Notes under the pieces: model-generated | The model's database searches: none | The model's input: only the letters and a program-made list of their open reading frames with translations | Told to the model about the DNA's origin: nothing | Assembly: GCF_045063725.1 (NCBI RefSeq) | Contig: NZ_CP173695.1 | Length of the DNA stretch: 64,000 nt | Strand: one strand, 5' to 3' | Origin: Sellimonas catena | GTDB taxonomy: Bacteria > Bacillota > Clostridia > Lachnospirales > Lachnospiraceae | In this document: piece by piece, positions 8,209 to 15,712 of the stretch | How positions within the stretch are numbered: the first letter of the stretch is position 1 | Layout: each line of letters opens with the position of its first letter | Position numbers and translations under genes: made by a program

Positions 8209-10413
8209 GTGGAAGACACTGCGCAGACAGAGGAAGAGACGACAGAGATTACGATTTATCATACAAATGATACCCATGGATATCTCCAGGGTGACGGGGA
8301 ATCTGTAATCGGGCTGCCGCTTGTGGCCGGACTGAAAAATGCGGATGAGAATGCGATTCTGGTAGATGCCGGAGACGCTACGCAGGGACTGCCGCTTGCC
8401 TCGCTGACGCAGGGAAACGATGTGATCCAACTGATGAATCTGGCGGGCTATGATGTCATGGCGGCAGGAAACCATGAGTTTGATTTTGGAACAGACGCAT
8501 TTCTTAAAAATGTGTCACAGGCAGAATTCCCGGTGCTGGCGGCGAATATTTACAAAGATAATCAGCTGCTGCTTGCAGGACAGCAGGACGATACAGACGG
8601 CTGTCATGTGATCATTGAAAGACAGGGAAAGAAGATCGGATTTTTCGGGCTGACGACAACAGAGACCGCTTCAGCGACAAATCCGGAAGGAATCCAGGGA
8701 GTGACTTTTGCTGACGAGATTGAAACAGCAAAAACAGAGATTGCGCATCTGGAAGAAGCAGGAGCGGATGTTGTGATTGCAGTCGCCCACATGGGAGATG
8801 AGACCGGTGGAGCGGACTGTACGTCGGAAGATCTGGCAAACGGGATGACAGGCGAGTATCAGGGGGAGCTGGATGCGATCATTGACGGACACAGCCATAC
8901 CGTGGAAAACGAGGAGGTCAACGACGTCCAGATTGTACAGACCGGAACCGGTCTGAGTGCAGTCGGAAAACTGACTGTATCGGTAAGTGAGAACAGTGAT
9001 CCGGTCGTGACGGAGGAACTGCTTGGAATAGAAGACTTTGCGGAAGTAACGCCGGATGCAGAGGTAGCCGCAGAGCTTGAGAAAATTACCAGTGAGCAGA
9101 ATGATTCGCTTCAGGAAGTGATAGGATCCACACCGACCACGCTCTGGGCAGGATGGATCGGAAATGTACCGCCGACAAGATTTGTAGAGACCAACTATGG
9201 AGATCTGGCGGCAGATGCCATCGCAGGTGCGGCAAAAGCTATGGTACAGCAGAATGGAACTGAAGAGGAAAAACAGATGCCGGTAGTCGGCGTGGAAAAC
9301 GGCGGAGGAATCCGGGAGATGATTTCCAATGGAGATATCACAAAGGGAGACCTTGTGTCCACATTCCCGTTTTCCAACACGATCTATATGAAGAAAATCA
9401 CTCCGAAGATTTTGTATGAGGTGATGGAACAGTCCGGCTCCAGTCTGGACGGGCAGGATCCGGAGACAGGTATGTTGCTTCAGCAGTCAGTGTCCGGAGG
9501 TTTTTTACAGATTTCCGGATTCCAGGTCGTATTTAATCCGGATGCGGAACCGGGCAGCAGAGTCGTGTCCATCACCCTTGACGGGCAGAGCACTCCGCTT
9601 GACCGGACAGATGATACGACCCAGATTATTATGGCGGGAAACAATTACATTATGAGCGGCGGCAACGATTATACCATACTTGCAGATCTTCCGAAATACG
9701 CGGAAGCAGGAGGAGAGCTGGAGACAATCGAGGCTTATGTTGAGAACAGTCTGAATAACGGAACGCTGTCCGGATATCAGGGAACAAAAGGAAGGATCGC
9801 TTATACAGGAAGCGTTTACCAGCCGAAAGATTATACCGCTTCCGTGAAAATCGTAAATGAAGATGGAAGCGTCTTCGCAAATCAGGAGATCAGTTACCGT
9901 GTAGACGGCGGCGAAGGCCAGATGGGCAGGACTGATGAAAACGGAATCCTTCATATCACCGTTACAGACGGCGGACATGGAATCCGTGTTTCCGATTCAC
10001 AGGATGAGGTCTATGTGGACAACTATGCGGGACTTGGTATTGTAGAAGATACATTAAGAACAATGCCTCAGCTGACGGCACCGGAAGCAGGAAGTGAAAT
10101 CCCGGTAAACAGCACAGAGGAACCGGAAGAACCGGAGGAGCCGGAAGATCCGTCCAAAGATGACGAAACCACAGACCCGGGAAAAGATACGGGAACAGGT
10201 TCCGGCGGAACGGAAAACGATAAGAAGGATCCGGGGGCTTCGGACGGAACGACAAACACAGACAATACAACAAAAACAGATAACGGTGCAGACGGACAGA
10301 AAAAAGCAGTAAAGACCGGTGATGAAGCTCCGGTTGAAGCTGCGGGAACTGCGGCGATCGTATCACTGGCTGTTATTGCAGCAGTGCTTGGCACAAAGGT
10401 AAGACGGAAATAG
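8209..10413 (+). CDS. Cell-wall-anchored 5'-nucleotidase / metallophosphoesterase lacking its signal peptide
   Basis: A UshA/YfkN-type bifunctional 2',3'-cyclic phosphodiesterase/5'-nucleotidase, normally outside the cell for nucleotide scavenging. The metallophosphoesterase domain begins almost at residue 1: HTNDTHGY (about 18), DAGDATQG, GNHEFDFG and DGHSHT are the metal ligands. The 5'-nucleotidase C-terminal domain (VGVENGGGIRE, GGNDYTI) is followed by a Pro/Glu/Thr-rich spacer and a sortase-like KTGDEAP signal, a membrane helix and KVRRK. No signal peptide is encoded: an in-frame TAA sits 6 nt upstream and the only start is GTG 8209 with AAGGAG overlapping it. An N-terminal deletion is likely, so export and perhaps translation are doubtful. 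Confidence 0.85.
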   Translation: MEDTAQTEEETTEITIYHTNDTHGYLQGDGESVIGLPLVAGLKNADENAILVDAGDATQGLPLASLTQGNDVIQLMNLAGYDVMAAGNHEFDFGTDAFLKNVSQAEFPVLAANIYKDNQLLLAGQQDDTDGCHVIIERQGKKIGFFGLTTTETASATNPEGIQGVTFADEIETAKTEIAHLEEAGADVVIAVAHMGDETGGADCTSEDLANGMTGEYQGELDAIIDGHSHTVENEEVNDVQIVQTGTGLSAVGKLTVSVSENSDPVVTEELLGIEDFAEVTPDAEVAAELEKITSEQNDSLQEVIGSTPTTLWAGWIGNVPPTRFVETNYGDLAADAIAGAAKAMVQQNGTEEEKQMPVVGVENGGGIREMISNGDITKGDLVSTFPFSNTIYMKKITPKILYEVMEQSGSSLDGQDPETGMLLQQSVSGGFLQISGFQVVFNPDAEPGSRVVSITLDGQSTPLDRTDDTTQIIMAGNNYIMSGGNDYTILADLPKYAEAGGELETIEAYVENSLNNGTLSGYQGTKGRIAYTGSVYQPKDYTASVKIVNEDGSVFANQEISYRVDGGEGQMGRTDENGILHITVTDGGHGIRVSDSQDEVYVDNYAGLGIVEDTLRTMPQLTAPEAGSEIPVNSTEEPEEPEEPEDPSKDDETTDPGKDTGTGSGGTENDKKDPGASDGTTNTDNTTKTDNGADGQKKAVKTGDEAPVEAAGTAAIVSLAVIAAVLGTKVRRK

Positions 10414-10472
10414 TAGGAGCTTCGGTTTCGTGCAGGAACTGTAAGCGAAGCGGATTCTATTTAGAAATGACG

Positions 10473-10530
10473 ATGCCCCTCATCGGGAAGTGGATGAAAT
10501 CATCCGGGAGCTTCCGATGAGGGGCATTGT
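10473..10530. terminator. Bidirectional hairpin between the nucleotidase and kinase genes
   Basis: An imperfect 17-bp inverted repeat (ATGCCCCTCATCGGGAAG with CTTCCGATGAGGGGCAT) separates two converging genes; only a short T-rich stretch follows on either side. Confidence 0.6.
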
Positions 10531-11049
10531 TTATGATGTTTTTTCTTTTCCTGTATGGAAACTGTGTTGTACAATCCGCTCAGCGGTTTCGCTGATTGAC
10601 AGATAGCTGGTATCCATGCAGTTTTCCAGTTTCGAAAAATGCGGTAATGATTTCAGACTGATTTCGAGCCACTGATCTGTCCGCCATTCACAGGTCTTAT
10701 CCACTCTCCAGCGCTGAATGAGCTGTTCTTCACCGCACAGCAATGTGACGCTGACAGGCTCCAGATGCAGGGAGCAAATACCATCAATGATGCGCTGACA
10801 CACCCATTTTTCATCCATCAGCCATACGAGTACAATCATCCGGCATACAGAACAGTTTTTATAATTTCCGATCATATGTAGAATATTGTCGACGGCCATT
10901 ACTTTTGTCTCCTGATTGCCGACAAATGGATGCAGATCCAGACACCAGTCACCGTCGATAAAGGCGGTGCCGGGATGATGGTCTGCAATGTATTTTCCGA
11001 CTGTGGTTTTCCCAACACCCATCGGGCCATTAATGATGATTACATTCAT
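10531..11049 (-). CDS. P-loop kinase-like ATPase, function unknown
   Basis: A 172-residue protein with an N-terminal Walker A (IINGPMGVGKTTVGKYI, residues 4-20) and the fold expected of small nucleoside/shikimate/gluconate-like kinases: DGDW near residue 35 resembles a substrate-binding acidic motif, and CGEEQLIQRW is a lid-like segment. No family-specific substrate motif was recognised. It is the last gene of a minus-strand set with the pyrophosphatase and zinc-ribbon genes (57 nt gap). A nucleotide or antibiotic kinase role is possible but unsupported. Confidence 0.7.
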   Translation of the reverse strand: MNVIIINGPMGVGKTTVGKYIADHHPGTAFIDGDWCLDLHPFVGNQETKVMAVDNILHMIGNYKNCSVCRMIVLVWLMDEKWVCQRIIDGICSLHLEPVSVTLLCGEEQLIQRWRVDKTCEWRTDQWLEISLKSLPHFSKLENCMDTSYLSISETAERIVQHSFHTGKEKTS

Positions 11050-11106
11050 AATTTCTTTCCCTCATAATAAAAATTGTAAAGATGCGGAACTTTCTGCCAG
11101 ACAGCA

Positions 11107-11459
11107 TCAGACCGGACGGCGGATCAAAAGCCCTTTCATATTAGACGTCCGGTTATGCATCTTATATATCGTTTCTTTCTCTTCTTCAGTACATCCAATC
11201 AAGACTTTTATTTCAGAATCTTTTTTTACGATATCCACGGTACAGATGACAGCGTCAACTTTTTTTCGCCGGTTCCAACCCAGACATCAATTCCGCCGCC
11301 GTCCATGGATGCAGTGCCTTTTAGATATCCATAGTCTGCTTCGTAAATCTGTTCCGGATACCGGGGATGCGCGCTTCCCTTAGGACGATCAATGACAATG
11401 TCGCTGCTATGAACCAGTTCATCTAAAAGATTCCAGAATTCAGGATCAAAGGTATTCAT
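11107..11459 (-). pseudogene. Inorganic pyrophosphatase-like protein, interrupted by a -1 frame change at A AAA AAG
   Basis: The intact product would be about 117 residues. It starts MNTFDPEFWNLLDELV at ATG 11459 (AGGAGG 7 nt upstream) and carries RPKGSAHPRYP, YGYLKGTASMDGGGIDVW typical of a short clostridial pyrophosphatase-like family. Frame 0 ends 15 codons after the homology in a spurious tail. Conserved sequence continues in the -1 frame (VDAVICTVDIVKKDSEIKVL, then IGCTEEEKE and a C-terminal MKGLLIRRPV). The change is exactly at seven A residues read GAA AAA AAG (11260-11266), an in-phase slippery heptamer. So it is either programmed -1 frameshifting, a real indel, or a sequencing error. 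Confidence 0.7.
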
Positions 11460-11475
11460 AAAGAGACCTCCTTTT

Positions 11476-12546
11476 TTACCATTCGGATAACTGGGGACAA
11501 ACATCCAATATATCTTGTCCGGATAACGGAAGGTTGGTTTTGCCTTTCAGTCTTTCGATAATGTCAGGCATGGGAGAAGCGACGATTTTTCTTCGGGTTT
11601 TTATTTCTTTCCCACATTTCGGGCAGACGTGCTGCGTAGCAGGAAGACAACTTTGCCTGCCTGTTTCAAACAGATCAGTACCGCAATCAGGGCATTTGAC
11701 AGAAGCAATTCGATCTTTTAAGTATGGAAGCGTCTTTTGCGCCATATAGAGCTGGACCATGTTTGCATCCAGACAAATCCCGTCAATTTCTACTTCGCTG
11801 TAGGTGGCATCAATAACCGGGCGGGAATTATCCTGAGTATATGCATGGACATGGATTCCCTCAGTTTCTGTTTCTGGGCCAGTACAGAAGAAAGCCGGAT
11901 TGAAACCCCAGATTGAGATGCCCAAAGGGAAATCCTGCTGTTTTATGCTTAATTTGCGAGTAGCCTTTACGAAATTTGCAGGAAAATGAAATTCGCTAAA
12001 TAAACCATTGGCTTTTATAATAGGATTTCCAATTTCTGCAGTTTTTTCATAAAAATTTCGTCCGCAGCCTGAACAAAGATGTTTTTTGTGGGGATTTGCG
12101 GCAAACCAGTCTTTATCAAGATGCGGAAATCCGCAGTGTGGACATTCCAGGTAAGCAGTTTTCTGATTTAAGATATTGGAGGCCAGGTATGAAACCGCAG
12201 CAGTATAATCAAAAGAAACTTGCTGGTCTCCATTTGTTATCTGGAGAAGATGGCAGAATTTGTCAGCCTCGTTACCCGTTTGAACACGAATTCCAAAGGC
12301 GGAATCCATCTTTGCAGTATCATATACGGCCGGAACATATGCCCATAAAGCGATGTTGCCGGACTCCTCCTGGAGATTTACGGTCAAAGAATCCTGCGGC
12401 ACGTCTGTAGCAGGATTGCTCTGGGCTAAACAAGTATGAAATTTTTCACCTTTTCCGTTACCGGCCGGAGCATGATGTGTCGTACACCAGTAGCGGTCAG
12501 TACCGTTTCGGTTTTTCCCTGCATAAACAATGTTACATTTTTTCAT
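11476..12546 (-). CDS. Uncharacterised zinc-ribbon protein
   Basis: A 356-residue protein I do not recognise. It contains an N-terminal C/H cluster (CNIVYAG...CTTHH, residues 4-25), one zinc-ribbon-like pair at about 134-158 (CPHC ... CSGC) and a second at about 286-318 (CPDC ... CPKC). Between them is a beta-rich core with IWGFNPAFFCTGP and HVHAYTQDNSRPV, which may be a His-rich active or binding site. No signal peptide or membrane segment is seen. It ends 17 nt before the pyrophosphatase-like gene, suggesting an operon, possibly in nucleotide or nucleic-acid chemistry; that is inference only. Confidence 0.65.
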   Translation of the reverse strand: MKKCNIVYAGKNRNGTDRYWCTTHHAPAGNGKGEKFHTCLAQSNPATDVPQDSLTVNLQEESGNIALWAYVPAVYDTAKMDSAFGIRVQTGNEADKFCHLLQITNGDQQVSFDYTAAVSYLASNILNQKTAYLECPHCGFPHLDKDWFAANPHKKHLCSGCGRNFYEKTAEIGNPIIKANGLFSEFHFPANFVKATRKLSIKQQDFPLGISIWGFNPAFFCTGPETETEGIHVHAYTQDNSRPVIDATYSEVEIDGICLDANMVQLYMAQKTLPYLKDRIASVKCPDCGTDLFETGRQSCLPATQHVCPKCGKEIKTRRKIVASPMPDIIERLKGKTNLPLSGQDILDVCPQLSEW

Positions 12547-12607
12547 TGCGGCTCCTTTTAATGTAGAACGCTCAAAAGTTCTCCTTAAATATTCATATAG
12601 TGTATGA

Positions 12608-12784
12608 TTAGCTTTTCGAAACTTTATCCAGCACCGTATATATGATGAGGTTTAAAATCAAGTAAAAGATAGATAAGACAGCAAGAATTTTGATGTCAAT
12701 AGAGTGAGTCAGTATCAAAGTCATAGCAGCATACGAAATCAAAAATACGATAAAGCTGATGAGTGTCTGCTTTATTGGTTTCAT
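12608..12784 (-). CDS. Small membrane protein, 58 residues
   Basis: A short reading frame starting MKPIKQTLISFIVFLISYAA with two predicted membrane helices (about residues 7-25 and 31-50) and a basic C-terminus VLDKVSKS. The Shine-Dalgarno is weak (AAGAGTG). It sits between the zinc-ribbon gene and the HEPN gene on the same strand. I do not recognise a family; the uninterrupted hydrophobic pattern makes chance less likely, but expression is unproven. Confidence 0.45.
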   Translation of the reverse strand: MKPIKQTLISFIVFLISYAAMTLILTHSIDIKILAVLSIFYLILNLIIYTVLDKVSKS

Positions 12785-12823
12785 TTGATCACTCTTTCCG
12801 AAAATTTATCATAGATTACGAAA

Positions 12824-13220
12824 CTACAGCCAGTTAGCGTCTATTTCATTTTTTAAGTTGCAAAACATTGCATAGAAAGATTCCTTTGCCTGAGACACAA
12901 TTTCCAGATCAATGTCTTCATTGTATGAATGTGCAACATTATTGTGTTCCTGTAAGGCGCGTAGCCATAATTCTTCGTCCTTGATCATACCAGCCTGATA
13001 AGCAGTTTTTAGAATAATTTTAGGTGATCCTGTTGCACTGGCTTCATAACCATGCATAGAAAGGATTTCTTTCATCATTTTCCATGACTGCTCGAAACAG
13101 ATTTCATATAACCCGACCAAGCCAGTAAGAATAACCGTATCATCATTCATAAGGTTCAGTATATTTATATATCTGCTTCATGTTTGATAAAGCGGAACAA
13201 AAATTATCATATTTTTTCAT
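12824..13220 (-). pseudogene. HEPN-type nucleotidyltransferase-binding protein (HI0074 family), frameshifted
   Basis: The partner of the MNT gene upstream. Translation from ATG 13220 (overlapping the MNT stop by 14 nt) gives MKKYDNFCSALSNMKQIYKY TEPYE and then TGA; the conserved remainder (DDTVILTGLVGLYEICFEQS ... HNNVAHSYNED) is in the +1 frame from about 13145. The 397-nt span is one base too long. Alternatives are an inserted base, +1 slippage at GAA TGA, or re-initiation at ATG 13150, which overlaps the stop. The RxxxxH-like HEPN motif is represented here by EHNNVAHSY. In MNT/HEPN pairs the HEPN RNase is the toxin and is silenced by the MNT partner. Confidence 0.75.
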
Positions 13221-13542
13221 AGAGTGTTTTCCCCTCCTTTTTTATAGACTCGCGTAATTCGGGCTGCATTGCCCGTTCCAGATCAACAATATCATATTTT
13301 AACAGCGTAGAAGTTTCTTCATCCAGATCCAAAGAAAAACGGGCTATATTTCCGCCGCTTACCGCAAGATCAATGTCACTGGTTGGGGAAAAATCTCCTC
13401 TTGCACGGGAGCCAAACAGAATAACTTGCCGAATGTTGTACTTCTGGGCCAATGAGGAGATTTCATTAAGGACTCTTTGATTGATTCCGGTGCTGGAGGG
13501 TGTGATTTTCATAGAAGTGTGTAGTTTTGTGATTTCACTCAT
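13207..13542 (-). CDS. MNT-type minimal nucleotidyltransferase (antitoxin-like)
   Basis: A 111-residue Pol-beta superfamily nucleotidyltransferase with the canonical GSRARGDFSPTSDIDLAV motif (GS then DxD, about residues 46-63). ATG 13542 was chosen because AAAGGAG lies 8 nt upstream; longer forms have no ribosome site. In MntA/HepT systems this enzyme AMPylates the HEPN toxin. It overlaps the HEPN gene, the expected gene order for HI0073/HI0074-like modules. Confidence 0.85.
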   Translation of the reverse strand: MSEITKLHTSMKITPSSTGINQRVLNEISSLAQKYNIRQVILFGSRARGDFSPTSDIDLAVSGGNIARFSLDLDEETSTLLKYDIVDLERAMQPELRESIKKEGKTLYEKI

Positions 13543-13630
13543 TATACTGCACTCCTTTCTTTTTCTAATCATAGCATAGAAGAAAAGAAAAAGAAATTGT
13601 AAAAACCATGACATACCATGTACAAAAACG

Positions 13631-13727
13631 TTATGAGTTCCACCCGTACTCAACAGAAGGAAGATGTATCGTACATGCAAGCATGACTCTGCATCTTTCT
13701 TCTGCTGAGTACGGTGTGAACAGTAAC
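13631..13727. repeat. 97-bp long imperfect palindrome
   Basis: Arms of about 36 nt (13631-13666 and 13692-13727) are mostly complementary, for example CCGTACTCA with TGAGTACGG and AAGATG with CATCTT, and the loop itself contains CATGCAAGCATG. It lies between the MNT promoter region and the T-box promoter and has no T-tract. It may be a MITE-like or palindromic repeat. Confidence 0.6.
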
Positions 13728-13766
13728 ACAAAAACGGGCAAAATAGTGGCAATCAATGCGTTTTAC

Positions 13767-13795
13767 TTGACACTCTTGATTTTTTCGGGTAAAAT
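13767..13795 (+). promoter_or_regulatory. Promoter of the proS T-box transcript
   Basis: A consensus sigma-A promoter: TTGACA (13767-13772), 17 nt, TAAAAT (13790-13795). Confidence 0.8.
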
Positions 13796-13802
13796 TTGAA
13801 TA

Positions 13803-14053
13803 ATTTCATGGCGAAAGCCGAATAAATGAACGATGAAGGGGAATAGTAAGCCTAAGAGAAGTTTCAGAGAAGAGGCGGGTGGTGCGAGCCTTTGACGGAT
13901 CACGGCTGAACCGGACCTGGAGTTCCTGTATGAAAAGTACAGCGTTTTATCAGCGTTAATGATCAATGAAGTGAGCCGCAGATTTTGTGGTTAATGAGGG
14001 TGGTACCGCCGGACATCCGGTCCCTGTTTGGGACGGATGCCCGGTGTTTTTGT
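13803..14053 (+). promoter_or_regulatory. T-box riboswitch upstream of proS
   Basis: The conserved T-box sequence GAGGGTGGTACCGCC is at 13996-14010. It overlaps the 5' strand of a strong terminator (GGACATCCGGTCCC / GGGACGGATGCCCGG then TGTTTTTG, 14011-14052), the classical antiterminator/terminator arrangement. Upstream, AAGAGAAG, GGTGCGAGCC and GGCTGAACCGGACC are consistent with Stem I; both CCG and CCT proline codons occur in the likely specifier region, so I cannot fix the specifier. Uncharged tRNA-Pro should switch on proS. Confidence 0.9.
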
Positions 14054-14205
14054 TTATTTAACAGGAAACTTCGTTCCCTGTTAAATAAACACGCTCCGCG
14101 GGATGCGCACTCGCGCGAAGCAGAAACTTGTCGCTAAAGCGACCGCGCTCGGCGCGAGAGTTCCGCGAGCGGAACTCTTGGTTTAACAGGAAACTTTGTT
14201 TTAAA
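14054..14205. repeat. Cluster of hairpins (REP-like element) between T-box and proS
   Basis: A compact run of palindromes: GTTTATTTAACAGG / CCTGTTAAATAAAC (14053-14090), GTCGC-TAAA-GCGAC, and GAGTTCCGC-GA-GCGGAACTC, flanked by the direct repeat TTTAACAGGAAACTT[C/T]GTT at both ends (about 14057 and 14183). This looks like an inserted repetitive extragenic element; its genome copy number cannot be seen here. Confidence 0.6.
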
Positions 14206-14265
14206 AACAGGGGGGCAGAAGTCCTTGGAAGCTGTGAAAAATATTGATTGAGAGGAGAATGCGAC

Positions 14266-15711
14266 ATGGCAAAGGACAACAAAAAATTTGTAAAGTCTAT
14301 CACATCCAGAGATGAAGATTTCGCTCAGTGGTACACGGATGTGGTGAGAGAGGCAGAGCTTTGCGACTATTCCAGCGTGAAAGGATGCCTGAACTATCTG
14401 CCGAATGGATATGCAATCTGGGAAAATATCAAGGCAGATCTGGACAAGAGATTTAAAGATACAGGAGTAGAGAACGTATACCTTCCGATGCTGATTCCGG
14501 AGAATCTGCTTCAGAAAGAAGCGGATCACGTAGAAGGATTCGCTCCGGAAGCTGCATGGGTGACACATGGCGGAACAGAGAGATTACAGGAAAGATATGC
14601 GATCCGTCCGACATCAGAGACACTGTTCTGTGATCTGTGGAGCCGTATCGTGCAGTCTTACCGTGACCTTCCGAAAGTATGGAACCAGTGGAATTCCGTA
14701 CTGAGATGGGAAAAGACGACACGTCCGTTCCTTCGTTCCAGAGAGTTCCTGTGGCAGGAAGGACATACCATCCACGCAACTTACGAGGAAGCAGAAGAGA
14801 GAACACTTATGATGTGGAAGGTCTACAAAGACTTCATCAGCGAGTCTCTTGCGATTCCATATGTAGCTGGAAGAAAGACAGAAAGTGAGAAGTTTGCAGG
14901 TGCAGAAGACACATACACAGTAGAAGCGCTGATGCATGATGGAAAGGCACTTCAGTCCGCGACAAGCCACTTCTTTGGAAATGGATTCCCGGATGCATAC
15001 GACATCAAATATCTGGATAAGAACAATGAGCTCCACAGTGTTTATGAAACATCCTGGGGACTTTCTACAAGAATTATTGGTGCGATCATTATGGTACATG
15101 GCGATGACAGCGGCCTGGTGCTTCCGCCAAGAATCGCTCCGAAACAGGTACGCGTGATCCCGGTGGCACAGCACAAGGAAGGTGTTCTTGACCGTGCAGA
15201 AGAGCTGCTGGCAGCGATCCGCGCAGAAGGATTACGTGCAGACATCGACGAGTCCGAAAAGAGTCCGGGATGGAAATTCAGCGAGCAGGAGATGCTTGGA
15301 ATTCCGGTACGTGTGGAACTTGGACCGAAAGATATCGAAAACGGTCAGGCAGTCCTTGTAAGACGTGACACAAGAGAGAAGACTGTTGTAGCAATCGACG
15401 AGGTACCGGCAGCACTGGCTGAACTTCTCGAGACAATTCAGCAGGATATGTATACAAGAGCAAAAGCATTCCTGGACGGCCACATCGACGAGGCAGAGAC
15501 CATGGATGAAATGGTTGCAAAATTCAAGGACAACAGAGGATTCATCAAAGCGATGTGGTGTGGAGATGAAAGCTGTGAAGAAGCGATCAAGGCAGAGACA
15601 GGCGGAGCCGGATCCAGATGTCTGATCGAAGATGAAGAGCCGATTTCCGACAGATGTATTTACTGCGGAAAACCGGCAAAACACAAAGTTTTCTGGGGTA
15701 AAGCATACTAA
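14266..15711 (+). CDS. proS: Prolyl-tRNA synthetase, archaeal/eukaryotic (ProS type 3) form
   Basis: Charges tRNA-Pro. The 481-residue enzyme has class II motifs: motif 2-like WNSVLRWEKTTRPFLRSREF followed by WQEGHT, motif 3 region SWGLSTRIIGAIIMVHGDDSGLVLPP, and an anticodon-binding domain. The C-terminus has a Cys-containing zinc-type end (CGDESCEE ... CIYCGKPAKHKVFWGKAY) characteristic of the archaeal-type ProRS, without the bacterial insertion editing domain. ATG 14266 is preceded by AGAGGAG. It is controlled by the T-box leader. Confidence 0.95.
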   Translation: MAKDNKKFVKSITSRDEDFAQWYTDVVREAELCDYSSVKGCLNYLPNGYAIWENIKADLDKRFKDTGVENVYLPMLIPENLLQKEADHVEGFAPEAAWVTHGGTERLQERYAIRPTSETLFCDLWSRIVQSYRDLPKVWNQWNSVLRWEKTTRPFLRSREFLWQEGHTIHATYEEAEERTLMMWKVYKDFISESLAIPYVAGRKTESEKFAGAEDTYTVEALMHDGKALQSATSHFFGNGFPDAYDIKYLDKNNELHSVYETSWGLSTRIIGAIIMVHGDDSGLVLPPRIAPKQVRVIPVAQHKEGVLDRAEELLAAIRAEGLRADIDESEKSPGWKFSEQEMLGIPVRVELGPKDIENGQAVLVRRDTREKTVVAIDEVPAALAELLETIQQDMYTRAKAFLDGHIDEAETMDEMVAKFKDNRGFIKAMWCGDESCEEAIKAETGGAGSRCLIEDEEPISDRCIYCGKPAKHKVFWGKAY

Positions 15712-15712
15712 A

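Noticed and set aside
13543..13752. N-terminal extension of the MNT protein
   Set aside because: The extension has no family similarity and the internal ATG at 13542 has a proper ribosome site; the extension crosses the palindrome.
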